From Mesorhizobium sp. Root157 (GTDB taxonomy: Bacteria; Pseudomonadota; Alphaproteobacteria; Rhizobiales; Rhizobiaceae): DNA of 64,000 nucleotides. The notes beneath the pieces are model-generated. The model had not been told where the DNA came from. It saw nothing but the letters and a program-made list of their open reading frames with translations, and did no database searches. Within the stretch, counting starts at the first letter, position 1. Each line of letters starts with the position of its first letter. This document shows positions 16,859 through 25,123 of this stretch, in pieces. Both the position numbers and the translations under genes were made by a program. The stretch lies in assembly GCF_001427385.1 (NCBI RefSeq), contig NZ_LMGJ01000037.1:100531-164530 (forward strand). Direction: 5' to 3'.

Positions 16859-18868
16859 ATGAGCGCGGCCCTGACCCTGCCGGCCGGGCGCGCGCCGCGG
16901 GCGCAAATCTCCTCGGACGATGTCATCAAGCGCGGGCTGATGATCGTCATCTCGCTCTATCTGCTCGTCGCGCTCGCAGCACCTCTCTATGTCCTTTTGT
17001 CCAAGTCCGTCTCGACCTACGAGTTCGACCTCACGGCCTTCGAAATCCAGCGCAGCGACGAGAGCGGCCTGAATTTCGGCGAACCGAAGACGGCGGCCGC
17101 GCTCAATCTCGAAACCGGCGCCATCGCACCTGGAGAACTCGCGACCGGCTCCGACGGGCGGCTCGCCGTCACCGGACTGTTCAAGGATTTCAGCTTTCGC
17201 AGCCCGGTGAAGTACCGCATTCGCGGCACCCATGAGGGGGCGGCCTATCTGGTCGGCTCCGACCTTCATCGCGGCACCGACTGGCTGGAACTCGATTCCA
17301 ACACCTTCCGGCGCGTCGTGCTGCGTCCGGACCGGCAGACCGGGCTCGACAATTTCGTCGCTTACTTCTCGACACCGAGCCTTGCCCAGTCGATCTTCAA
17401 TTCGGTTTTGATAGGCGCGATCAGCACCGTGATGGTCATCTCCATCGCCTTTGCGCTCGCCTATGCGATGAGCCGCAGCCAGATGCGCTTCAAAGGCTTC
17501 TTCAGGCTGGTCATGACGATCCCCATCCTGGTGCCGTCGCTTCTGCCGGGCATCGCGCTGGTCTATCTGTTCGGCAATCAGGGTCTCTTGAAGGATTTCA
17601 TGCTGGGGCACAGCATCTACGGCCCGATCGGCATCGTCATCGGCTCCGTCTTCTTCACCTTGCCGCACGCGCTTCTCATCATCTCCACCGCCCTCGCCAT
17701 CGCCGATGCGCGCCACTACGAGGCGGCAACCTCTCTGAGGGCGTCGAAGTGGCGGACCTTCTGGACGGTGACCGTTCCCGGCGCGCGCTACGGCATTATC
17801 TCGGCAGCCTTCGTCGTCTTCACCTTGGTGATAACGGATTTCGGCCTGCCGAAAGTGATCGGCGGCCAGTACAACATGCTCGCCGTCGACATTTACAAGC
17901 AGGTGATCGGCCAGCAGAATTTCGAGATGGGCGCGGTCGTGTCGGTGATCCTGCTCATTCCCGCCGTCGCCGCCTTCTTCGTGGACCGCGTCATCCAGAA
18001 AAAGCAGGTCGCGCTGCTGTCGGCCCGCTCGGTGCCTTACCAGCCGAAGCCGAATGCGCGCTTCGACTGGCTGTGCTTTGGCTATTGCACCGTCGTTGCC
18101 CTGTTCATCCTGACGATGATCGGCGTGTGCCAGTTGGCGGCCACGGTCAAGTTCTGGCCATACGACCTCTCGCCAAGCCTGAGGAACTTTCATTTCGACC
18201 TGATGGATGGCGGCGGCTGGGCCGCATACTACAACTCCATCGAACTGGCTTGTCTGACCGCTTTCTTCGGCACCATCATCGTCTTTACCGGAGCCTATAT
18301 GGTGGAAAAGAGCGATGGCTTCAAAACCGGCCGCACGCTCTTCCAGTTCCTGGCCATGCTGCCGATGGCCGTCCCCGGCATGGTGCTCGGGTTGGCCTAC
18401 ATCTTCTTCTTCAACGACCCGGGCAATCCGCTCAACCCCATCTATGGAACCATGGCGATCCTGGTCGTGTGCACCGTCACTCACTTCTACACGGTGTCGC
18501 ACCTGACCGCGCTGACGGCGTTGAAACAGATGGACCGCGAGTTCGAGCCGGTGGCTTCATCCTTGAAGCAGCCCTTTCACAAGCTGTTCTTCCGGGTGAC
18601 GATTCCGGTGTGCCTTCCGGCGATCCTCGACATCTCGATCTATCTGTTCGTCAACGCCATGACGACGGTTTCAGCGGTCGTGTTCCTCTATTCGGCCCAC
18701 ACCCAGCTTGCGTCCGTTGCCGTGCTCAACATGGACGATGCCGGCGACATCGCGCCCGCAGCGGCCATGGGCATGATGATCTTCTACACCAACATCGCCG
18801 CCCGGCTTGTGCATGCGCTTGTGTCGCGCGTGCTGCTTGGACGCACGCAGGCCTGGCGCACCAGATAG
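16859..18868 (+). CDS. phnU: AEP ABC transporter, fused permease
   Basis: The 669-residue protein joins two binding-protein-dependent permease domains in one chain, so it replaces the usual two permeases. Each half has its own EAA-type loop (YEAATSLRASKWRTFWTV and the later FEPVASSLKQPFHKLFFRV). After the first membrane segment (about residues 23-45) there is a loop of about 120 residues, predicted extracytoplasmic, before the next transmembrane helix. The ATG at 16859 lies one base after the ATPase stop. Fused permeases of this kind are typical of PhnU2-like phosphonate importers. The gene closes the island; a weak GC hairpin follows at 18885-18923. Confidence 0.87.
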   Translation: MSAALTLPAGRAPRAQISSDDVIKRGLMIVISLYLLVALAAPLYVLLSKSVSTYEFDLTAFEIQRSDESGLNFGEPKTAAALNLETGAIAPGELATGSDGRLAVTGLFKDFSFRSPVKYRIRGTHEGAAYLVGSDLHRGTDWLELDSNTFRRVVLRPDRQTGLDNFVAYFSTPSLAQSIFNSVLIGAISTVMVISIAFALAYAMSRSQMRFKGFFRLVMTIPILVPSLLPGIALVYLFGNQGLLKDFMLGHSIYGPIGIVIGSVFFTLPHALLIISTALAIADARHYEAATSLRASKWRTFWTVTVPGARYGIISAAFVVFTLVITDFGLPKVIGGQYNMLAVDIYKQVIGQQNFEMGAVVSVILLIPAVAAFFVDRVIQKKQVALLSARSVPYQPKPNARFDWLCFGYCTVVALFILTMIGVCQLAATVKFWPYDLSPSLRNFHFDLMDGGGWAAYYNSIELACLTAFFGTIIVFTGAYMVEKSDGFKTGRTLFQFLAMLPMAVPGMVLGLAYIFFFNDPGNPLNPIYGTMAILVVCTVTHFYTVSHLTALTALKQMDREFEPVASSLKQPFHKLFFRVTIPVCLPAILDISIYLFVNAMTTVSAVVFLYSAHTQLASVAVLNMDDAGDIAPAAAMGMMIFYTNIAARLVHALVSRVLLGRTQAWRTR

Positions 18869-18976
18869 GGCGACGGTCCGGTCAACACGAAGGGCCGGCA
18901 AAGCCGGACTTTCGGGCAATGGACACGGCAATCGCGCCGCGCTACCGTTCAAGCCTCGTCACATTGGGAGGTCCGC

Positions 18977-19432
18977 ATGGCGCTGGTGATCGAAGGCGAA
19001 GAACGCATTTCCGCCCCCGTGGAAAAGGTATGGGCGGCGCTCAACGATCCGGACGTGCTGAAGGAAAGCATCCCCGGTTGCCAGTCCCTCGAAAAGAAGT
19101 CGGACACCGACCTCGCCGCCACCGTCGTGTTGAAGATCGGCCCGATCAAGGCGACCTTCAATGGCGAGGTGACCTTGAAGAATCTCAAGCCGCCCCACTC
19201 CTACACCATTCAGGGCGAAGGCAAGGGCGGCATCGCCGGTTTCGCCAAGGGTGGCGCCGACGTCACATTGACGCCGGACGGCCCGGATACGACGATACTG
19301 ACATATGCAGCCAAGGCCGATGTCGGCGGCAAGATTGCCCAGCTCGGCAGCCGCCTGATCACCTCGACCTCGAAGAAGCTGGCCGGCCAGTTCTTCTCGA
19401 CCTTCAGCGAGAAGGTAGGCAACGGGGGCTGA
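18977..19432 (+). CDS. CoxG family SRPBCC protein
   Basis: The 151-residue product is a CoxG/carbon-monoxide-dehydrogenase-subunit-G-like protein with the START/SRPBCC fold: an N-terminal APVEKVWAALNDPDVLKESIPG segment and the central GIAGFAKGGADVTL repeat. In CO oxidisers CoxG helps anchor the dehydrogenase to the membrane, but most homologues sit outside cox clusters and have no known role. No coxMSL genes are present here. GGGAGG five bases before the ATG marks the start. Its stop codon abuts the stop of the convergent mrp gene with no spacer. Confidence 0.85.
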   Translation: MALVIEGEERISAPVEKVWAALNDPDVLKESIPGCQSLEKKSDTDLAATVVLKIGPIKATFNGEVTLKNLKPPHSYTIQGEGKGGIAGFAKGGADVTLTPDGPDTTILTYAAKADVGGKIAQLGSRLITSTSKKLAGQFFSTFSEKVGNGG

Positions 19433-20611
19433 CTACTCGAAGACGATAGCTGGCGTCGCCGCCGCGGCTGCGCCTTTTTCTTCCTGCAAGCGCTCCCATA
19501 CCTTGGCGGCGATGGCGCGGTAGATGCCCGCTTCGGGCCCGTCCGGCTTGACCGCCACCACCGGGCGGCCCGCATCCGAGCTTTCACGGATGCCCATCTC
19601 GAGCGGCACTTCGCCGAGGAAGGTGACGCCGAGGCGCTCCGCCTCGCGCCTCGCGCCGCCATGGCCGAAGATGTCGTAGCGCTTGCCGGTGTCCGGGGCG
19701 ACGAAATAGCTCATGTTCTCGACGATGCCGAGCAGCGGCACATCCACTTTCTTGAACATGTTGAGGCCCTTGCGGGCATCGATCAGAGCCAGGTCCTGCG
19801 GTGTCGAAACGATGACGGCGCCGGCCAACGGAACCTGCTGGGCCATGGTCAGCTGGGCATCGCCGGTGCCGGGCGGCATGTCGACCACGAGCACGTCGAG
19901 CTGGCCCCATTCGACTTCGCGCAGCATCTGGGTCAGTGCCGAGATGACCATCGGCCCGCGCCAGATCATCGGCGTCTCCTCATCGACGAGGAAGCCCATC
20001 GACATCGCCTTGACGCCGTAGTTTTCGAGCGGCTTCAGGATCTTGCCGTCGGCGCTTTCGGGCCGGCCACGGATGCCGAGCAGCCGGGGCATGGACGGTC
20101 CGTAGATGTCCGCGTCGAGCACGCCGACCTTCAGGCCGTTGGCGGCAAGGCCGAGCGCGATGTTGACGGCGGTGGTGGACTTGCCGACGCCGCCCTTGCC
20201 CGAGGCCACGGCGATGATGGCTTCGATGCCGGGTACGCCGCGCTTGCCGGAAGCGCGCGAGGCCGGTGCCGGATGCTGGGCGTGCGGTGCGGCCCCCGCA
20301 GGACGGTGCGCAGGCGCGGACGGGGCCGGGCGTGGCGGCACCGATGCTTCCATGCCGCCGCCCTTCTTTTCAGCCGTCAGCGTTACGACCGCTCCCGTTA
20401 CGCCGGGGATCGCTTTGACGACACGGTCCGCCGCCGCCCGCAGCGGCTCCATCTGTTGGGCCCGCGCCGCAGGCACCGTGATGGAGAAAAAGACCTTGCC
20501 GTCGGCGATGAAGATTTCGGAGATCATGCCCAGGTCGACGATGTTGCCGGAAAAATCTGGCCCGCTCACCGTCTTCAGGCGTTCAATGACGGTTTCTTTT
20601 GTAACGGACAT
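19433..20611 (-). CDS. mrp: Mrp/NBP35-type iron-sulfur carrier ATPase
   Basis: The 392-residue product has an N-terminal DUF59/MIP18-like domain (residues 1-90), an Ala/Pro-rich linker rich in APAHRPAGAAPH, then a ParA-like ATPase with ASGKGGVGKSTTAVN, DADIYGPSMPRLLG and VVDMPPGTGDAQL. These proteins carry Fe-S clusters to apo-proteins in the cytoplasm. The C-terminal CxxC that binds the bridging cluster in many homologues is replaced by APDT in SYFVAPDTGKRYDIFG. The ATG at 20611 begins the conserved MSVTKETVIERLK; the longer upstream frame overlaps the pit gene and is not coding. Confidence 0.92.
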   Translation of the reverse strand: MSVTKETVIERLKTVSGPDFSGNIVDLGMISEIFIADGKVFFSITVPAARAQQMEPLRAAADRVVKAIPGVTGAVVTLTAEKKGGGMEASVPPRPAPSAPAHRPAGAAPHAQHPAPASRASGKRGVPGIEAIIAVASGKGGVGKSTTAVNIALGLAANGLKVGVLDADIYGPSMPRLLGIRGRPESADGKILKPLENYGVKAMSMGFLVDEETPMIWRGPMVISALTQMLREVEWGQLDVLVVDMPPGTGDAQLTMAQQVPLAGAVIVSTPQDLALIDARKGLNMFKKVDVPLLGIVENMSYFVAPDTGKRYDIFGHGGARREAERLGVTFLGEVPLEMGIRESSDAGRPVVAVKPDGPEAGIYRAIAAKVWERLQEEKGAAAAATPAIVFE

Positions 20612-20685
20612 GGCTCGTTCCTCAATGGCTTGGCTGAGGTCTGAGATAGTGCAGATTTCCCCGCGCTCCAAGCATGGGCGCGACG

Positions 20686-21690
20686 TTAGCTGAGCAATTG
20701 CGTCAAGTAAAATGTCGCAGCGGCGATCGCGGCCGTAGCGGGAAGCGTGATGACCCAGGCCCACACGATGCTGCTGGCCACACCCCAGCGCACCGCTGAA
20801 ACGCGGCGGGCAGCCCCGACGCCGATGATCGCGCCGGTGATGGTGTGGGTGGTGGAGACCGGAATGCCCATCCATGTGGCGGCAAACAGCGTGATCGCGC
20901 CGCCGGTTTCGGCACAGAAGCCCTGCATCGGGTTCAGCCGGGTAATCTTGGAACCCATCGTATGCACGATGCGCCAGCCGCCGAACAGGGTACCCAGCGC
21001 CAGCGCCGACTGGCAGGTCAGCACCACCCACAGCGGCACGTGGAAGGTGTCGCCGAGCATGCCTTGCGAATAGAGCAGCACTGCGATGATGCCCATCGTC
21101 TTTTGCGCATCGTTGCCGCCATGACCGAGCGAATAGAGCGAGGCCGAAATGAACTGCAGGAAGCGGAAGCTGCTGTCCACGGCAAAAGGTGTCTGGCGCA
21201 CGAACAGCCACGAAACCAGGAGCACGAGCAAAAGCGCGAGCAGGAAGCCCACCGTGGGCGACAGCACGATGGCGAAGGTCGTCTTGAGCAGCCCGGCCCA
21301 GACGATGGCGCCGCCGCCGGCCTTGGCGACGCCCGCCCCGACCAGGCCGCCGATCAGCGCATGCGAACTGCTTGACGGGATGCCGGCCAGCCAGGTGACG
21401 ATGTTCCAGACGATGGCGCCGGTCAGCGCCGAAAAGATCACCGCCGGCGTCACCGTGTCGGCGTCGATGATGCCCTTTCCAAGGGTCTCGGCGACATGCA
21501 GGCCGAAGAACAGGAAGGCGATGAAATTGAAGAACGCCGCCCACAGCACCGCATATTGCGGCCTCAGCACGCGCGTCGAGACGATGGTGGCGATCGAGTT
21601 GGCGGCGTCGTGAAGCCCGTTCAGGAAGTCGAAGAACAGCGCCACGGCGACCAGGCCGAACAGCAGCGGAAAGGCGAGCGTGGCGTCCAT
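20686..21690 (-). CDS. pit: Pit family inorganic phosphate transporter
   Basis: The 334-residue membrane protein is a low-affinity phosphate permease. It has the duplicated PiT signatures GLHDAANSIATIVSTR near the N-terminus and GGNDAQKTMGIIA in the middle, with about ten hydrophobic segments. The true start is the ATG at 21690 (MDATLAFPLLFG); the in-frame extension upstream overlaps the DUF47 gene. It lies 7 bases downstream of that gene, a classic pit accessory pair. With the Na/Pi protein and the AEP genes it forms a phosphate-rich neighbourhood. Confidence 0.93.
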   Translation of the reverse strand: MDATLAFPLLFGLVAVALFFDFLNGLHDAANSIATIVSTRVLRPQYAVLWAAFFNFIAFLFFGLHVAETLGKGIIDADTVTPAVIFSALTGAIVWNIVTWLAGIPSSSSHALIGGLVGAGVAKAGGGAIVWAGLLKTTFAIVLSPTVGFLLALLLVLLVSWLFVRQTPFAVDSSFRFLQFISASLYSLGHGGNDAQKTMGIIAVLLYSQGMLGDTFHVPLWVVLTCQSALALGTLFGGWRIVHTMGSKITRLNPMQGFCAETGGAITLFAATWMGIPVSTTHTITGAIIGVGAARRVSAVRWGVASSIVWAWVITLPATAAIAAATFYLTQLLS

Positions 21691-21697
21691 CGAGAAG

Positions 21698-22339
21698 CTA
21701 TACGTTTTCGACGACGATGCCGCTGATTTCGTCGGCGACGTCCTCGAAACGGTCGACGACTTTCTCGAGCTGGCTATAGATTTCCTTGCCGACGATGAAT
21801 GCCATTGCGTCGCCGCCGGCATGCCGGTGGAAAAGATCCTTCAGCCCCTGCTCGTGCAGGTCGTCGGAGCGGTCCTCGAGGCGTGTGATTTCTTCGGCGA
21901 TTGCGGTCAGGCGCGGCACGTTCTGGCCGACCTTGCCGAGCAGCGGGATCGCTTCTGCAACCAGCTTGGCGGCGTCGACGATGACGGTGCCCATTTCCTG
22001 CATCAAAGGGTCGAACTTCGTCATCTCGAACAGGCGCACGGTCTTGACCGTCTTGTGCATCATGTCGATGGCGTCATCCATCGACTGGATCAGATCCTGG
22101 ATGTCGCTCCGGTCGAAAGGGGTGATGAAGGAGCGGCGAACCGCAAGCAGCACCTCGGCGGTGATGGTGTCGGCTTCGTTTTCCAGGCGAACGATTTCGC
22201 CAGCCCATTGCTGGACGTCTTTCCCGGTCAGAAGTTTCTGCAAGGCTTCGGCGCCGCCGACCACGGTGCGCGAATGGCGCTCGAACAGGTCGAAGAACCG
22301 ATCCTCGCGGGGAAGCAGCTTCCTGAACCAGCCAAGCAT
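21698..22339 (-). CDS. DUF47 (PhoU-like) accessory protein of Pit transporter
   Basis: The 213-residue all-helical protein belongs to the DUF47/TIGR00153 family, relatives of PhoU. Conserved features are the N-terminal MLGWFRKLLPREDRFFDLFERH, the metal-ligand-like ENEADTIT segment, and the LEDRSDDLHEQGLKDLF helix. It is the first gene of a two-gene operon with pit and is thought to regulate the transporter, probably by binding metal-phosphate. The ATG at 22339 has AAAGGTCCAAC upstream. Confidence 0.9.
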   Translation of the reverse strand: MLGWFRKLLPREDRFFDLFERHSRTVVGGAEALQKLLTGKDVQQWAGEIVRLENEADTITAEVLLAVRRSFITPFDRSDIQDLIQSMDDAIDMMHKTVKTVRLFEMTKFDPLMQEMGTVIVDAAKLVAEAIPLLGKVGQNVPRLTAIAEEITRLEDRSDDLHEQGLKDLFHRHAGGDAMAFIVGKEIYSQLEKVVDRFEDVADEISGIVVENV

Positions 22340-22556
22340 GTTGGACCTTTCGTCGCTTGCAAACCGTCTCCCCATAGCGCCGCATGCGCCGGGGGGAAAC
22401 AGATAGCCGGCTGAAATGTGTGGATGCGCACGACATTCGGTTGCCGCGGGGATTTTCCGGCCTGGCGCTGCCGCGATATTCACACCTGCTAAAATAACAA
22501 CCTGCCGTGGCCGCAGCTTTCTGGTATGATCGGCTCAGGCTGGAAAAGAAAGATTT

Positions 22557-22588
22557 AGAGCGGTTCGTATTTGAACGGGACCGCTCTA
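22557..22588. repeat. Short rhizobial intergenic palindrome (AGAGCGGT type)
   Basis: AGAGCGGTTC at 22557-22566 and its inverse GACCGCTCTA at 22579-22588 flank a short TTTGAAC-containing centre. This solo element is common between rhizobial genes. Its position makes the ATG at 22571 an unlikely start for the next gene. Confidence 0.7.
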
Positions 22589-22603
22589 CCGCTCTGCGGA
22601 TCA

Positions 22604-24166
22604 ATGCTCGTGAGGCCGATCGAAACACGATACGCGCGCAGCGGCGACATCCGGATCGCTTACCAGGTGATCGGGCAAGGATCGCTCGACCTCGTCTTCG
22701 TTCCGGGCTTCATTTCCAATCTCGACCTGCATTGGGAAGATGAAGGCTATAGCCGTCTGCTGAAGCGGCTTGCATCGTTTTCCCGGCTGATCCTGTTCGA
22801 CAAGCGCGGTACCGGCCTGAGCGACCGCGTCGACGCCCATGCGCTTCCCAGCCTCGAAGCGCGCATGGACGACGTGCGCGCCGTGATGGACGCCGCCGGC
22901 AGCGGGCGCGCCGCCATTCTTGGCGCCTCGGAAGGCGCGCCGATGGCGATGCTGTTCGCCGCCACCCAGCCCGAGCGGGTGCGCTCGCTGGTGCTCTATG
23001 GCGGCTATGCCAATTTCCACCGCTGGGTGATGTCGCGCGAACGTCTCGAAGACTTCATCGAAACGGCGGAAACGGCGTGGGGCAGCGGCGCCACCTTGCA
23101 GAATTTCGCGCCCGGCCGTGTCGACGACCCGCATTTCGCGGAATGGTGGGGGCGCTTCGAGCGCCTGTCGGCAAGCCCGACCGCAGCGGTAGCACTGGCG
23201 CGCATGAATGCCGGCATCGATGTGTGCGGGGTTCTGGCGAGCATCGCGGTGCCGACGATGGTCATGTACCGCCGCAACGATGCGCGGGTCGATCCCGCCG
23301 CCAGCCGCTATCTGGCCCGCAAGATCAGCGGTGCGCGGCTGGTCGAGGTGCCGGGCCGCGATCACCCGATCTGGACCGGCGACGTCGACCGCATCGCCGA
23401 CAATATCGAGGAATTCCTGACCGGCGCCCGTGCCGTGCCGGACATCGAGCGGGTCCTTGCCGCCTTGCTCGTCACCCGCATCACCGACACGGCCAAGCTT
23501 GGCGACCGCATGTGGAGCGAGCGCGCCCAGCGCTTTCAGCAGACGTGGCGCCTGCTGGTCAGCCGCCACGGCGGCCGCATCTCGGGGCTCCATGGCGACA
23601 CGATGCTCTCGCGTTTCGAGGGGCCGGCCCGCGCCATACGCTGCGCGGCGGCACTTTGCGACGCCGCCAACGACATTGGCATCGCTAGCGCGCAAGGCAT
23701 TCATGTCGGCGAGATCGACGTGCGCGGCCCGCCGACCGGCCTGACCGTGCGGATCGCGGCCCAGATCGCCGACCATGCCGGCCGTGGCGATATTCTCGCC
23801 TCGCGTCTCGTGGCCGACCTCGCCGTAGGGTCCGGCCTGCATTTCGCCGATGCCGGGCAACTCGCCCCGGACGAACTGGACCAGCCTCTGCCGCTGGTGC
23901 GGGCCAATTCCGAGCAGCATCTGGAGCCGGCCTGCCGGCGCGACAAGCCACGGGCGAACAAGCCGTCCGCCCTGACATTGCGCGAGAACGAGGTCGTGGC
24001 GCTGATCGCCGACGGCATGAGCAACGCCTCGATCGCTGCCGAGTTGCGGCTCAGCGCGCATACGGTCAAGCGCCACGTCGCCAACATCCTGTCCAAGCTC
24101 GACCTGCCTTCGCGCGCCGCCGCTGCCGCTTTCGCGGTCCGCCACCCTGGCCCGGACGGGCCATAG
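22604..24166 (+). CDS. Alpha/beta-hydrolase, degenerate cyclase and LuxR-HTH fusion regulator
   Basis: The 520-residue protein has three parts. Residues 1-275 are an alpha/beta-hydrolase with nucleophile S109 in GASEG, a plausible acid in RRNDARVD (226-230) and H254 in GRDHPIW. Residues 284-432 match a class III nucleotide cyclase domain, but the first metal aspartate of the FTDI motif is replaced (LVTRITDTAKLG at 289-300 has Arg there), while the later HGDTMLSRFEGPARAIRCA segment is recognisable. Residues 455-512 are a LuxR-type HTH (TLRENEVVALIADGMSNASI). The likely role is a transcription factor in which the hydrolase fold senses or consumes a ligand. The ATG at 22604 is chosen because an upstream ATG lies inside a repeat; its ribosome site is poor. 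Confidence 0.85.
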   Translation: MLVRPIETRYARSGDIRIAYQVIGQGSLDLVFVPGFISNLDLHWEDEGYSRLLKRLASFSRLILFDKRGTGLSDRVDAHALPSLEARMDDVRAVMDAAGSGRAAILGASEGAPMAMLFAATQPERVRSLVLYGGYANFHRWVMSRERLEDFIETAETAWGSGATLQNFAPGRVDDPHFAEWWGRFERLSASPTAAVALARMNAGIDVCGVLASIAVPTMVMYRRNDARVDPAASRYLARKISGARLVEVPGRDHPIWTGDVDRIADNIEEFLTGARAVPDIERVLAALLVTRITDTAKLGDRMWSERAQRFQQTWRLLVSRHGGRISGLHGDTMLSRFEGPARAIRCAAALCDAANDIGIASAQGIHVGEIDVRGPPTGLTVRIAAQIADHAGRGDILASRLVADLAVGSGLHFADAGQLAPDELDQPLPLVRANSEQHLEPACRRDKPRANKPSALTLRENEVVALIADGMSNASIAAELRLSAHTVKRHVANILSKLDLPSRAAAAAFAVRHPGPDGP

Positions 24167-24348
24167 GAGCCATGGTGCTTTCGGGCGAAGCGGCGGCATG
24201 GCCGAAAGCGCTATTCATCTTGCCCTGATTTCCGGCGCATGTGCCGGATCGGCACCGGCGGAAGGCGTGAAGGCCGTCGCCGGGCGAAACCGTCAAACCT
24301 GTCAACCCGCAAGGCCCGTCCAACCGGATGGGCCAACAGGAGGATGCG

Positions 24349-24711
24349 ATGCTTCAGACAAAGGACGCCGTGAACAGCACGACCATCAGGAAGGCCATCG
24401 AAGGACGCGACGGAGCCATGCTCTCAGGTTTCTATGCCGACGACGCGGTGGTGCGGGTGATCGACCGTAACAATCCGCCCAGCAAGCCGCGCGAAATTCG
24501 CGGCAGGGCATCGATCACCACTTTCTGGGACGACATCTGCAGCCGCGCCATGAGCCACAAGGTCGAATCCACGGTGACCGAGGGCGACCGGCTCGCCTTC
24601 ACCGAGGACTGCGCCTATCCGGACGGCACCAGGGTCTATTGCGCGACGGTGGTCGAGCTGAAGAACGGCCGCATCGCGCGCCAGACCGTCGTTCAGGCCT
24701 GGGACGAGTGA
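24349..24711 (+). CDS. NTF2-like (SnoaL-type) protein
   Basis: The 120-residue product has the cone-shaped NTF2-like pattern: a helical start (STTIRKAIEGRDGAMLSGFY), ADDAVVRVID, and the strand run GRASITTFWDDI...DRLAFTEDCAYPDG...VVELKNGRIARQTVVQAWDE. Such proteins are enzymes or binding domains for small hydrophobic molecules, and often act with a partner. AGGAGG at 24338-24343 lies five bases before the ATG at 24349, so this start is preferred to the ATG at 24328. It is followed after 12 bases by another small gene and preceded by the fusion regulator, which may control both. The substrate is unknown. Confidence 0.75.
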   Translation: MLQTKDAVNSTTIRKAIEGRDGAMLSGFYADDAVVRVIDRNNPPSKPREIRGRASITTFWDDICSRAMSHKVESTVTEGDRLAFTEDCAYPDGTRVYCATVVELKNGRIARQTVVQAWDE

Positions 24712-24723
24712 GGGAGGCCGAGC

Positions 24724-25038
24724 ATGTTCAGCGCCAGATGGCAGATCGACGCCAAGTTCGGTCACAAGCAGACAGTGCTGGAACTGTTGCACAAATGGGA
24801 GCGCGACATCGGCTCCCAAGCCGGCATCGAAGACCTCAAGTTCAGGATCATGACCGGCTCGATCGGCGCCCGCGAAGCGACGATCGAAACGCACCACGAG
24901 GCAGAGAGCCTGGCCCGGCTGGAGGAGTTCTTCGCCAGGATCGCCAAGATCGACGCCCATGCCAAGTGGGGCAAGGAAATGGAGCCCTATGTCGTATCGG
25001 GCACCAGCCTGTGGAACATATTCCGCATCGTTGAGTAG
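24724..25038 (+). CDS. Small protein of unknown function
   Basis: I do not recognise this 104-residue protein. It reads MFSARWQIDAKFGHK at the start and ends SLWNIFRIVE. The pattern of beta strands (RWQIDAKF, LKFRIMTG, ATIETHHE) and amphipathic helices (KQTVLELLHKWERDIG, LARLEEFFARIAKI) is consistent with a ferredoxin-like alpha/beta fold, which is inference. GGGAGG before the ATG is a good ribosome site, and 12 bases separate it from the NTF2-like gene, so the two form an operon. A palindrome follows its stop. Confidence 0.7.
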   Translation: MFSARWQIDAKFGHKQTVLELLHKWERDIGSQAGIEDLKFRIMTGSIGAREATIETHHEAESLARLEEFFARIAKIDAHAKWGKEMEPYVVSGTSLWNIFRIVE

Positions 25039-25041
25039 CCA

Positions 25042-25064
25042 GAGCATCGGCAATTCCGATGCTC
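25042..25064. repeat. Solo-end palindrome AGAGCATCGG
   Basis: GAGCATCGG, a five-base loop CAATT, and CCGATGCTC make a perfect 9-bp hairpin. Its ends match those of the longer element at 37382-37430, which has about 30 extra bases in the centre. No T-run follows, so it is not an obvious terminator. Confidence 0.7.
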
Positions 25065-25123
25065 AAACAAGGAAACGGATCGCCGCCGGCGCAATTTATC
25101 GCGCCGGCGGCGGCAAGGAATGG

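Noticed and set aside
16763..18502. A 579-codon minus-strand frame opposite the AEP permease
   Set aside because: Shadow of the permease gene; no ribosome site and no homology.
19433..21544. A single 703-codon frame covering mrp and part of pit
   Set aside because: The N-terminal half is out of frame with the real pit gene; mrp has its own start at 20611.
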